A stretch of DNA of 64,000 nt from contig CAMNTH010000015.1 in assembly GCA_946557785.1 (NCBI GenBank), forward strand, positions 1-64,000. Reading direction: 5' to 3'. Below are positions 1 to 8,023 of this stretch, piece after piece. Both the position numbers and the translations under genes were made by a program. This stretch comes from an uncultured Blautia sp. (GTDB lineage: Bacteria; Bacillota; Clostridia; Lachnospirales; Lachnospiraceae). The notes under the pieces were generated by a model. That model was not told the origin of the DNA. It did not search any database and saw nothing but the letters and a program-made list of their open reading frames with translations. Each line of letters starts with the position of its first letter. Position 1 is the first letter of the stretch.

Positions 1-552
1 GTGGATTTGTTCCAGGTACAGGAGCTTATGAATGTACAGGTAAGAACCTTATCCCTGGGAGAACGGATGAAAATGGAACTGATTGCTGCGCTGCTTCATA
101 ATCCGAAAATATTGTTTCTGGATGAACCGACCATTGGACTGGATGCTGTGGCAAGTAAGCAGATCCGGACTTTCCTAAAAGATGTGAATGAATCAAGAGG
201 AACCACCATTCTGCTTACTTCCCATTATATGGAGGATATTAAGGTATTGTGTAAACGCTCCATTGTAGTGAATCACGGCAGAAAAATATATGATGGTGAT
301 ACGGATATGCTATTTGAAAATTATCAAAAGAGTAAGAAAATGACGATATACTTTGAACACAGTGTAGAGCCTGATGTGCCGGATGATTGCAGAGTATTGG
401 AAAAAGCGAATGACAAACTGGTACTTGAAATACCAAAACAGAACGCAGAAAAAGTTCTGGAATCTTATATCGGTCATTATCCGATTCGGGATATTGGAAT
501 TGAGGAAGAAGAAATAGGTTCTGTCGTAGAGCGTATCTATAAGGGGGTATAG
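1..552 (+). CDS. ABC transporter ATP-binding protein (5'-truncated; ABC-2/NatA-like)
   Basis: Signature-like LSLGERMKMELIAALLHNPKILFLDEPTIGLD (ABC signature plus Walker B) and H-loop LLTSHYMEDI; Walker A lies outside the window; the 1-nt GTG start is probably not real. Confidence 0.85.
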   Translation: MDLFQVQELMNVQVRTLSLGERMKMELIAALLHNPKILFLDEPTIGLDAVASKQIRTFLKDVNESRGTTILLTSHYMEDIKVLCKRSIVVNHGRKIYDGDTDMLFENYQKSKKMTIYFEHSVEPDVPDDCRVLEKANDKLVLEIPKQNAEKVLESYIGHYPIRDIGIEEEEIGSVVERIYKGV

Positions 553-555
553 GAC

Positions 556-1350
556 ATGAAGAAATATTTGGAAATCGCTAAGGCATATATGAAAGCACAG
601 TTGATTTGGAGGCCGGATGCCTTTGCTGACGTGATTATGGCGGTGGAGAAGATACTTTTTGCATGGCTCTTATGGAGTATTCTGTTTGAAGGAAAGGAGC
701 AGATAGCGGGACTTGGCTTTCAAGCCATGATCTCTTACTACATTGTAAGTTCCTATTTGTTCCAACTTGAAAAATCCGCTGAAATCAGCCAGCAGATGAC
801 TGGTATGTTGAGAAATGGTACTTTTTCAAAATATATGGTGCTGCCAGTACAGACTCAAGGGTATTTTGTGGCAATGGAAGCTGGGAAGATTGCATTTTCG
901 GCAGGAATTGGTCTTTTGGCAACTGTTCTTTGGTTCTATTTGTTCCGGATTCCATTCATGCTTATTGCCAATATGAAGATGCTGTTATGCGCAAGCTTCA
1001 TGGTTATTTTAGGACTGTTGTTTATGGCGGAGCTCAATTATTTTCTTGGAATTTTGACCTTGAAATTTCAGGAGATCAGTACCTTTCTCATGATAAAAGA
1101 CAACTTTTCAGCATTTGTCACAGGGGCAGTGATTCCCCTTGCGCTTTTACCGGAATGGATCATTGAAGGTATGAGATTTCTGCCTTTCTATTATGTCACA
1201 TACCTCCCAAGTATGCTGTTTATAGGGAAATGTGAGGACGAAGCAATCACGGGCTTATACGTTTTAAGCGTGTGGTGCATTGTCTTTGTTGTTTTAAATC
1301 AGATAACTTATGAACATTATAGAATCAAATATGATGGAGCAGGCATATGA
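556..1350 (+). CDS. ABC-2 type transporter permease
   Basis: Hydrophobic ~6 TM protein directly downstream of and coupled to the ATPase. Confidence 0.75.
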   Translation: MKKYLEIAKAYMKAQLIWRPDAFADVIMAVEKILFAWLLWSILFEGKEQIAGLGFQAMISYYIVSSYLFQLEKSAEISQQMTGMLRNGTFSKYMVLPVQTQGYFVAMEAGKIAFSAGIGLLATVLWFYLFRIPFMLIANMKMLLCASFMVILGLLFMAELNYFLGILTLKFQEISTFLMIKDNFSAFVTGAVIPLALLPEWIIEGMRFLPFYYVTYLPSMLFIGKCEDEAITGLYVLSVWCIVFVVLNQITYEHYRIKYDGAGI

Positions 1351-2138
1351 AAAATAATTTTAAATTTATATCAGAACTAATCAAATTAAGATTATCCCAT
1401 ATTATGACTTTCCGGTTGGGATTTTTTGGCCCGTTTTTTATCAACACCAGTTATTTTCTGGTTCAGCTTTTTGCTTTTGAAGCCATTTACGGACATGTAG
1501 ATAATATTCGTGGATGGGGACATGGGGAAATACTTATTTTTATTGGAACCTTTTCCCTCATTGATTCTATAAATATGGTAATCTGCTTTTTCGGGGTGAT
1601 TTCCATACCTGAAAAAATACAGACAGGGGAATTGGATCTATATTTGACCAAACCAGTAAATCCACTTTTGAGAATTACTTTTGAAAAAGTGAATCCGGGA
1701 GCCATACCGCTTCTGATATTCAGTGTATATATCATTGGATATGGAGTGAGAGAAAGCGGAATGAATCTTTCCTGTGCGAGTGTCATTGAATATTTGGTTA
1801 TGGTTCTTTTGATGACGATATTATTTTACGATATGGAGCTTCTGCTGCGGTGCTTTGCCTTTTTAGTATTTTCGGTAAACAATCTGATGAAAATAGAAAA
1901 TACAGCTATGGATCTGTGTATGAAAATACCGGGGATTGCTTTTTATGGAATCTATAAGCTCATTTTTTATTGTATATTGCCATATGGCGTGATCGCAACA
2001 CTGCCAGCTCAGGCGTTGATAGGGGCGTTGTCGGCAAAAGGACTGATTTTCGGGGCGGCAATCGCTTGCATCTTTACTTTTATCGCACTATCTTTTTGGA
2101 CTTATGGAGTACACAGATATGAAAGTGCAAGCAGTTGA
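1347..2138 (+). CDS. ABC-2 type transporter permease (second subunit)
   Basis: ATGA overlap with previous CDS; polytopic, contains EKIQTGELDLYLTKPVNPL typical of ABC-2 family permeases. Confidence 0.75.
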   Translation: MKNNFKFISELIKLRLSHIMTFRLGFFGPFFINTSYFLVQLFAFEAIYGHVDNIRGWGHGEILIFIGTFSLIDSINMVICFFGVISIPEKIQTGELDLYLTKPVNPLLRITFEKVNPGAIPLLIFSVYIIGYGVRESGMNLSCASVIEYLVMVLLMTILFYDMELLLRCFAFLVFSVNNLMKIENTAMDLCMKIPGIAFYGIYKLIFYCILPYGVIATLPAQALIGALSAKGLIFGAAIACIFTFIALSFWTYGVHRYESASS

Positions 2139-2197
2139 TAAGCTGATACTGGTGTGAAAGCTCTGATTTTCGTACAATAAGAAAGATACGTGCCTGA

Positions 2198-2293
2198 CGG
2201 ACGTTGGGAACGAAAGCGGTACCAGCGGCAAAAGAACGTATTCGGGCACTCATGGAACTGGGATATGAAAAATCCAATCATGTCATGTGCTGC
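2198..2293 (+). pseudogene. Possible remnant of a LacI-family HTH region
   Basis: In-frame peptide RTLGTKAVPAAKERIRALMELGYEKSN resembles the LacI N-terminal consensus (VSRvLNgt.kVs..trerI..am.eLGY.pN); preceded by an in-frame TGA at 2195-2197, no upstream half. Confidence 0.35.
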
Positions 2294-3214
2294 TTAAAAA
2301 GCACAGACAAAGTCTTCCGGCAGGGAAGCTGTGAAAAGGAGCCCTTCCCCTGTGAGGGGATGGGTGAATTCCAGCTGATAGGAGTGGAGAGGCTGCCGCC
2401 TGATACGGTCATAATTGGGATGGTAAAGGTAATCGCCGGGAAGAGGATATCCCAGATATTTCATGTGCACCCGGATCTGGTGGGTACGGCCTGTTTCCAG
2501 ATGAAGCTCCATAAGGGAATATCCGTTTTTGACAGCAAGACGTTCAAAATGGGTTACCGCAGTTTCTCCCGTCTGAAAATTAATCTCTCGTTCTATAGTG
2601 GAACCATTTACCCTGGCAATAGGGGCGGAAATGGTTCCTTTTTTTGGAGGAATTCCTTCTACAATGGCAAGATAAGTTCGGCGTATCTGGCGGTTCCGCA
2701 TCTGGGAAGAGAGGACTGCAGCACTTAAAGGGTTTTTCGCAAGGATCAATGCCCCTGTAGTATCCCGATCCAGGCGGTTGACGCAGCGATAAACAAAGGC
2801 TTCTCCCTTTTCCATGGCGTAAAAAGCAGCTCCATTGGCAAGGGTATTTTCATAATTTCCCTGGGATGGGTGAATAGGCATACCGGCTGGTTTGTTGATG
2901 ACCAGAAGATCCTCATCCTCATAGAGAATGTGAAGATTTATTTTTACAGGAATAATTTTCTCGGAGGTTTCTGTTTCAAGAATGCGGATTCTTAAACAGT
3001 CGCCTTCTGTAAGAATAGTCCTTCCGTAGGCTTTTTCTCCGTTTAGCAAAATGGCATGTTTGTCTGCCTTCATTTGAGTAAGAATATGCCTGGAAAATCC
3101 TTTGGAGCGGAGAAATGCAAGGATTTCCAGCCCTTCTTCTTTGGCTTCAATCTGATAAGTAACAGTTCTGTCCAGGGGAATTCCCCTCCTTTCCCGAAAA
3201 ATCATATATATCAT
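2294..3214 (-). CDS. RluA family pseudouridine synthase
   Basis: CVNRLDRDTTGALILAKN catalytic motif, S4-like N-terminus, GRTHQIRVHMKYLGYPLPGD. Confidence 0.9.
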   Translation of the reverse strand: MIYMIFRERRGIPLDRTVTYQIEAKEEGLEILAFLRSKGFSRHILTQMKADKHAILLNGEKAYGRTILTEGDCLRIRILETETSEKIIPVKINLHILYEDEDLLVINKPAGMPIHPSQGNYENTLANGAAFYAMEKGEAFVYRCVNRLDRDTTGALILAKNPLSAAVLSSQMRNRQIRRTYLAIVEGIPPKKGTISAPIARVNGSTIEREINFQTGETAVTHFERLAVKNGYSLMELHLETGRTHQIRVHMKYLGYPLPGDYLYHPNYDRIRRQPLHSYQLEFTHPLTGEGLLFTASLPEDFVCAF

Positions 3215-3270
3215 TGGAACAGGATATCAGATTTTGGGGAGAAATACAAGGAAAGACCTGTTTTGCTGCA

Positions 3271-3299
3271 TTGACTTTTCTTTGTATAGAATATATAAT
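3271..3299 (+). promoter_or_regulatory. Sigma-A-type promoter of the cob operon
   Basis: TTGACT-N17-TATAAT immediately upstream of the riboswitch. Confidence 0.75.
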
Positions 3300-3304
3300 G
3301 GATA

Positions 3305-3400
3305 GCGAAATAAAATAGGGAAAAACGTTTTAGGAAGCGGGTGGAAGTCCTGCGCAAGTCCGTTACTGTGAAAGTCAGATACTGAACGTTTTTTCAGGAA
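3305..3400 (+). promoter_or_regulatory. Cobalamin riboswitch
   Basis: GAAGCGGGTGGAAGTCCTGCGC...GTCCGTTACTGTGAAAGTCAGATACTGAACG matches the B12-element core; upstream of cbiD; compact, with no large peripheral domain. Confidence 0.85.
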
Positions 3401-3441
3401 CGGAATTTTTTGCGGCAACCGGAAAATTCTGATAGAAGGGA

Positions 3442-3471
3442 AAGTTTTGTTGTCATGACAAAACTTTTTTT
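3442..3471 (+). terminator. Intrinsic terminator in the cob leader (riboswitch expression platform)
   Basis: AAGTTTTGT-TGTCATG-ACAAAACTT followed by a T run. Confidence 0.8.
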
Positions 3472-3524
3472 GCATCATAGGAAAGTATTAATGAGAATTC
3501 CTATAATACATTTAGGAGGATTGC

Positions 3525-4697
3525 ATGGTACATAATACAGGACTTGAGGATTACTATGTAATCCGTAATCAAAAAAAAATGCGCTTTGGATATACCACAG
3601 GTTCCTGCGCTGCAGCAGCCTGTAAAGGAGCTGTGCTTATGCTTCTTGGAGGAGAAAGGGTGAACGATGTGGAGCTTTTGACTCCCAAGGGAATTCTTCT
3701 TCACCTGGAACTTGAGGATATAATGCAAAGGGAAGGGGCGGTTTCCTGTGCAGTACGAAAGGATGCAGGAGATGACCCTGACACTACCAATGGAATGCTG
3801 ATCTATGCAAGGGCAGAAAAAGAAAGTAATCCCGGAATTATCATTGATGGAGGCGTTGGGGTAGGACGTGTTACCAGACCGGGACTATCCCAGAAGGTGG
3901 GAGAGGCTGCGATCAATCCTGTTCCAAAAGAAATGATACGCAGGGCAGCACAGGAAGCAGCAGAAGGCTTTGGTTATAAAGGGGGAATGAAGATCACCAT
4001 TTCAGCTCCGGAAGGTGTGGAGGTCGGGAAAAAAACCTTTAATCCAAGGCTTGGAATTGAGGGCGGGATTTCCATTCTGGGAACATCAGGGATTGTGGAG
4101 CCCATGAGCGAAAAGGCCCTTATCGAAAGTATCCGTGTGGAAATGAAGCAGCATGGGGCATTGGGAGAAGAGTATCTTCTTGTAACGCCTGGAAATTATG
4201 GTGCAGATTATCTCCGGAACCATATGGAGCTTCCCTTTGAAAAAAACATAAAATGCAGCAATTATGTGGGGGAAACAATTGACATGGCAATTGATATGGG
4301 ATTAAAGGGAATTCTGTTCGTTTCCCATATCGGAAAATTTGTGAAAGTGGCGGCTGGAATTATGAATACCCATTCTCACAGTGCAGACGGCCGCATGGAA
4401 ATTCTGGCATCCAATGCCATACGGGCAGGAGGAAGCCTTGAATGCGCAAGAAGAATCCTGGATGCAGGCACAACGGATGAAGCCCTGGATATTTTGCAGG
4501 AATATCATCTTTTAGAGCACGCTATGGAGGAAATCATGAAGAGAATCCAGTTCTATCTGAGCCATCGTTCCTATGAGCAGATTCTTCTGGGCGCCGTGGT
4601 ATTTAACAATACCTATGGGTATCTGGGGCAGACAGAAAATGCCGAAAAATTAATACAAGAAATACAGATTAAAAATATAGATCGAAAACATAAATAA
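3525..4697 (+). CDS. cbiD: Cobalt-precorrin-5B C1-methyltransferase
   Basis: LRFGYTTGSCAAAACKGA-type N-terminus and CbiD-like GTSGIVEPMSEKA; cob operon context. Confidence 0.95.
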   Translation: MVHNTGLEDYYVIRNQKKMRFGYTTGSCAAAACKGAVLMLLGGERVNDVELLTPKGILLHLELEDIMQREGAVSCAVRKDAGDDPDTTNGMLIYARAEKESNPGIIIDGGVGVGRVTRPGLSQKVGEAAINPVPKEMIRRAAQEAAEGFGYKGGMKITISAPEGVEVGKKTFNPRLGIEGGISILGTSGIVEPMSEKALIESIRVEMKQHGALGEEYLLVTPGNYGADYLRNHMELPFEKNIKCSNYVGETIDMAIDMGLKGILFVSHIGKFVKVAAGIMNTHSHSADGRMEILASNAIRAGGSLECARRILDAGTTDEALDILQEYHLLEHAMEEIMKRIQFYLSHRSYEQILLGAVVFNNTYGYLGQTENAEKLIQEIQIKNIDRKHK

Positions 4698-4711
4698 AGA
4701 AAGGATATATT

Positions 4712-5407
4712 ATGAGCGGAAAGTTATATGGAGTAGGAGTCGGACCGGGGGATCCGGAACTTTTGACATTGAAAGCCTTAAGACTGGTGAAGGAAGCAGA
4801 TGTGATTGCCCTGCCTGGAGAGGATCCAAAAAAAAGCGTGGCATATGCCATTGTAAAAGGGGCTTATCCGGAGCTTGATAAAAAAGAACTGATGGCAGTT
4901 CCCATGCCTATGACAAAGGATAAGGAAATTCTGGAAAAATCCCATGCAGAAGGAACCAAAGCTATTCGGATGGAACTGGATAAAGGGCATAAGGTGGTAT
5001 TTTTAACATTGGGAGATCCAACCGTATATTCCACTTATCTTTATATTCATAATAGAATCAATAAACTGGGCTATGAAACAGAGATTGTCAGCGGAATCCC
5101 ATCTTTCTGCGCAGTTTCTGCCAGATTAAATACAGGACTTGTGGAAAGGGCAGAGCCACTTCATGTGATCCCTGCTTCTTATCAGATTAAAGAAGCCCTG
5201 ACTCTTCCCGGAACGAAGGTTCTTATGAAAGCGGGAAAGAAAATGAAGGAAGTAAAAAAACAGATTCAGCAACTTGGAGCCAAAGGCATGATGATCGAAA
5301 ACTGCGGTATGCCGGATGAGAAAGTTTATAACTCCATTGAAGAGATTCCGGAAAATGCAGGATATTATTCCCTGATCATTGTAAAAGATGAACCAGCCGG
5401 GAAATAA
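4712..5407 (+). CDS. cbiL: Cobalt-precorrin-2 C20-methyltransferase
   Basis: MSGKLYGVGVGPGDPELLTLKALRL tetrapyrrole methylase motif; GDPTVYSTYLYIH. Confidence 0.93.
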   Translation: MSGKLYGVGVGPGDPELLTLKALRLVKEADVIALPGEDPKKSVAYAIVKGAYPELDKKELMAVPMPMTKDKEILEKSHAEGTKAIRMELDKGHKVVFLTLGDPTVYSTYLYIHNRINKLGYETEIVSGIPSFCAVSARLNTGLVERAEPLHVIPASYQIKEALTLPGTKVLMKAGKKMKEVKKQIQQLGAKGMMIENCGMPDEKVYNSIEEIPENAGYYSLIIVKDEPAGK

Positions 5408-5452
5408 GAAAGAAGATACGATAATTTAAGTAACAAAAAAAGGAGAGAAGCA

Positions 5453-6214
5453 ATGGTACATTTTGTAGGAGCAGGTTCCGGGGCACCGGATTTAATTACG
5501 GTTAGAGGAAAACAGTATCTGGAGGAAGCGGATGTGATCATCTATGCAGGTTCCCTTGTGAACCCCAAGCTTCTGGAATACAGCAAAGACGTTTGTACGA
5601 TTCATAACAGCGCAAGGATGACCCTGGAAGAAGTGATTTCCGTTATAGAGCGGGCGGAAGCAGAAGGAAAGATGACAGTGCGTCTTCATACAGGAGATCC
5701 CTGCCTGTACGGTGCAATTCGGGAGCAGATGGATATTCTGGATGAAAAATGCATTTCTTATGATTATTGTCCGGGAGTCAGTTCTTTTTGCGGTGCAGCA
5801 AGCGCCCTGAACCTGGAGTATACCTTGCCGGATATTTCCCAGAGCGTGATCATTACCAGAATGGAGGGCAGAACCCCGGTTCCGGCAAAAGAAAGTATCC
5901 AGTCCTTTGCTGCCCATCAGGCGACAATGGTGGTATTTTTAAGTACCGGAATGCTGGAGGAATTAAGCCGCAGGCTTATTGAGGGCGGATATCAGGAGGA
6001 CACCCCGGCTGCCATTGTTTATAAAGCAACCTGGGAAGATGAGAAATCCTTCGTATGTACGGTAGGAACACTTGCACAGACTGCAAAAGAACATAATATT
6101 ACGAAAACAGCCCTGATGATCATCGGGGATGTGGTAAGCGGAGCAAAATATGACCGCTCAAAGCTTTATGATCCGGAATTTACCACGGAATTCCGGAAAG
6201 CATCTAAATCATGA
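5453..6214 (+). CDS. cbiF: Cobalt-precorrin-4 C11-methyltransferase
   Basis: MVHFVGAGSGAPDLITVRG and LHTGDPCLYGAIREQM motifs. Confidence 0.94.
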   Translation: MVHFVGAGSGAPDLITVRGKQYLEEADVIIYAGSLVNPKLLEYSKDVCTIHNSARMTLEEVISVIERAEAEGKMTVRLHTGDPCLYGAIREQMDILDEKCISYDYCPGVSSFCGAASALNLEYTLPDISQSVIITRMEGRTPVPAKESIQSFAAHQATMVVFLSTGMLEELSRRLIEGGYQEDTPAAIVYKATWEDEKSFVCTVGTLAQTAKEHNITKTALMIIGDVVSGAKYDRSKLYDPEFTTEFRKASKS

Positions 6215-7302
6215 AAGCAGCAATTCTCTGCTTTAGCCTCACAGGCTATCAGACAGGAAGATGCCTGAAGAAGGGACTTGCCTCCCTTGGATGGGAGGTG
6301 ACTCTGGATGGGAAGAGCAAATATCTGCCGGACTCTATTGAAATCAGCCATCAGAAATGGACTGCCGGACAGTTTCAAAATGCAGATGCTCTTGTATTTG
6401 TTGGGGCATGCGGAATTGCTGTGCGCAGCATTGCGCCATTTGTAAAAAGCAAAAAGACAGATCCTGGGGTACTGGTAATTGACGAGTGCGGGAAATTTGT
6501 GATTTCCCTTTTGTCCGGACACTTAGGCGGTGCAAACGATTTTGCCGGGATCTGTGCAGAGATTCTGGATGCCTTGCCGGTTGTGACAACGGCCACAGAC
6601 CTCCACGGCTGTTTTGCTGTGGATATGTTTGCAAAGAAAAATAGCTGCGGGATCTTTCATATGAAGGAAGCCAAGGAAGTGTCAGCCGCCCTTCTGGCAG
6701 GAGAAAATGTTGGATTTTACAGTGATTATCCATATGGGGGAAGTCTGCCAAAGGGACTGGTTCTTTGTGACAGGGAGGGATATGCTGTCACAGAAGAGGG
6801 GACTGCGTACCAGGAAGGCTTCGGAAACAGGAAACGAATGGATCTTGGAATTGCGGTGACTATTTATGAGGATGTGCTGCCCTTTCCCTCTACAGTACAT
6901 GTAGTTCCCAAAACAGCAGTTCTTGGAATTGGATGCAGAAAAGGCAGGGAAGAAGAGGCTATTTGTGAAGTTTCTAAAAATTGCATAAAGGCAGCAGGAA
7001 TCTACCCTGAATCCATTTCTTGCATTGCAAGTATAGATTTAAAAAGGGAAGAGCCGGGAATCCTTTCTCTTTGTGAAAACTGGAAGCTTCCATTTACAAC
7101 CTTTACAGGGGAAGAGCTTTTGGAAGCAGAGGGAGAGTTTTCGCCGTCGGATTTTGTTCGTCAGGTGACAGGTGTGGACAATGTATGTGAACGAAGTGCT
7201 GTTCTTGCCGCAGGGCAGGGAAAGCTGATACAGAAAAAAGTAAAGGACTGCGGCGTAACAACTGCCATGGCAGTCAGGGAATGGAGGATATGTTTTGAAT
7301 AA
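6211..7302 (+). CDS. cbiG: Cobalt-precorrin 5A hydrolase
   Basis: VGACGIAVRSIAPFVKSKKTDPGVLVIDE...VISLLSGHLGGAND is CbiG-diagnostic; overlaps cbiF by ATGA. Confidence 0.94.
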   Translation: MKAAILCFSLTGYQTGRCLKKGLASLGWEVTLDGKSKYLPDSIEISHQKWTAGQFQNADALVFVGACGIAVRSIAPFVKSKKTDPGVLVIDECGKFVISLLSGHLGGANDFAGICAEILDALPVVTTATDLHGCFAVDMFAKKNSCGIFHMKEAKEVSAALLAGENVGFYSDYPYGGSLPKGLVLCDREGYAVTEEGTAYQEGFGNRKRMDLGIAVTIYEDVLPFPSTVHVVPKTAVLGIGCRKGREEEAICEVSKNCIKAAGIYPESISCIASIDLKREEPGILSLCENWKLPFTTFTGEELLEAEGEFSPSDFVRQVTGVDNVCERSAVLAAGQGKLIQKKVKDCGVTTAMAVREWRICFE

Positions 7303-8023
7303 AATTTATGTAGTAGGCATTGGCCCGGGAGCATATGACCAGATGACTGGAAAAGCAATTTCTGCCTTGCAGGAAAGCGATGTGATTATTGGATATACCG
7401 TTTATGTAGACCTTATAAAAGACCATTTTGCTGATAAAGAGTTTATGACAACCCCTATGAAAAAAGAGGTAGACCGCTGTGTCCTTGCTTTTGAGGAAGC
7501 GAAAAAGGGAAAAACGGTTTCCATGATCTGCAGCGGAGATGCAGGAGTATACGGAATGTCCGGACTGATGTATGAGGTTGGAGAAGATTATTCTGATGTG
7601 GAACTGGAGATCATCCCGGGAGTAACAGCAGCAATGGGCGGCGGAGCAGTTCTTGGAGCACCGCTGATCCACGATTTCTGCCTGATCAGCTTAAGCGATC
7701 TTCTGACCCCCTGGGAAAAGATCGAAGCCAGACTGCTTGGAGCATCTCAGGCAGATTTTGTCATTTGTCTTTATAATCCCTCCAGCAAAAAGCGCCATGA
7801 TTATCTTCAAAAAGCATGCAATCTGATGATGCAGTATAAATCTCCGGAAACCGTATGCGGAATCGTTGCGAACATTGCCAGGGAGGGAGAAATGTCAAAG
7901 ATAATGACGTTAAAAGAACTTCGTGATACAAAGGTGGATATGTTTACCACCGTGTTTATCGGAAATTCCCAGACAAAAGAAATTCATGGAAAGATGGTAA
8001 CTCCAAGAGGCTATAGAAGATGA
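7295..8023 (+). CDS. cbiH: Precorrin-3B C17-methyltransferase
   Basis: IYVVGIGPGAYDQMTGKA, CSGDAGVYGMSGLMYE, LYNPSSKKRHDYL motifs. Confidence 0.94.
   Translation: MNKIYVVGIGPGAYDQMTGKAISALQESDVIIGYTVYVDLIKDHFADKEFMTTPMKKEVDRCVLAFEEAKKGKTVSMICSGDAGVYGMSGLMYEVGEDYSDVELEIIPGVTAAMGGGAVLGAPLIHDFCLISLSDLLTPWEKIEARLLGASQADFVICLYNPSSKKRHDYLQKACNLMMQYKSPETVCGIVANIAREGEMSKIMTLKELRDTKVDMFTTVFIGNSQTKEIHGKMVTPRGYRR

Noticed and set aside
2204-2728. 174-aa plus-strand ORF overlapping rluA
   Set aside because: Most of it is antisense to RluA; only its first ~30 codons (LacI-like relic) are of interest
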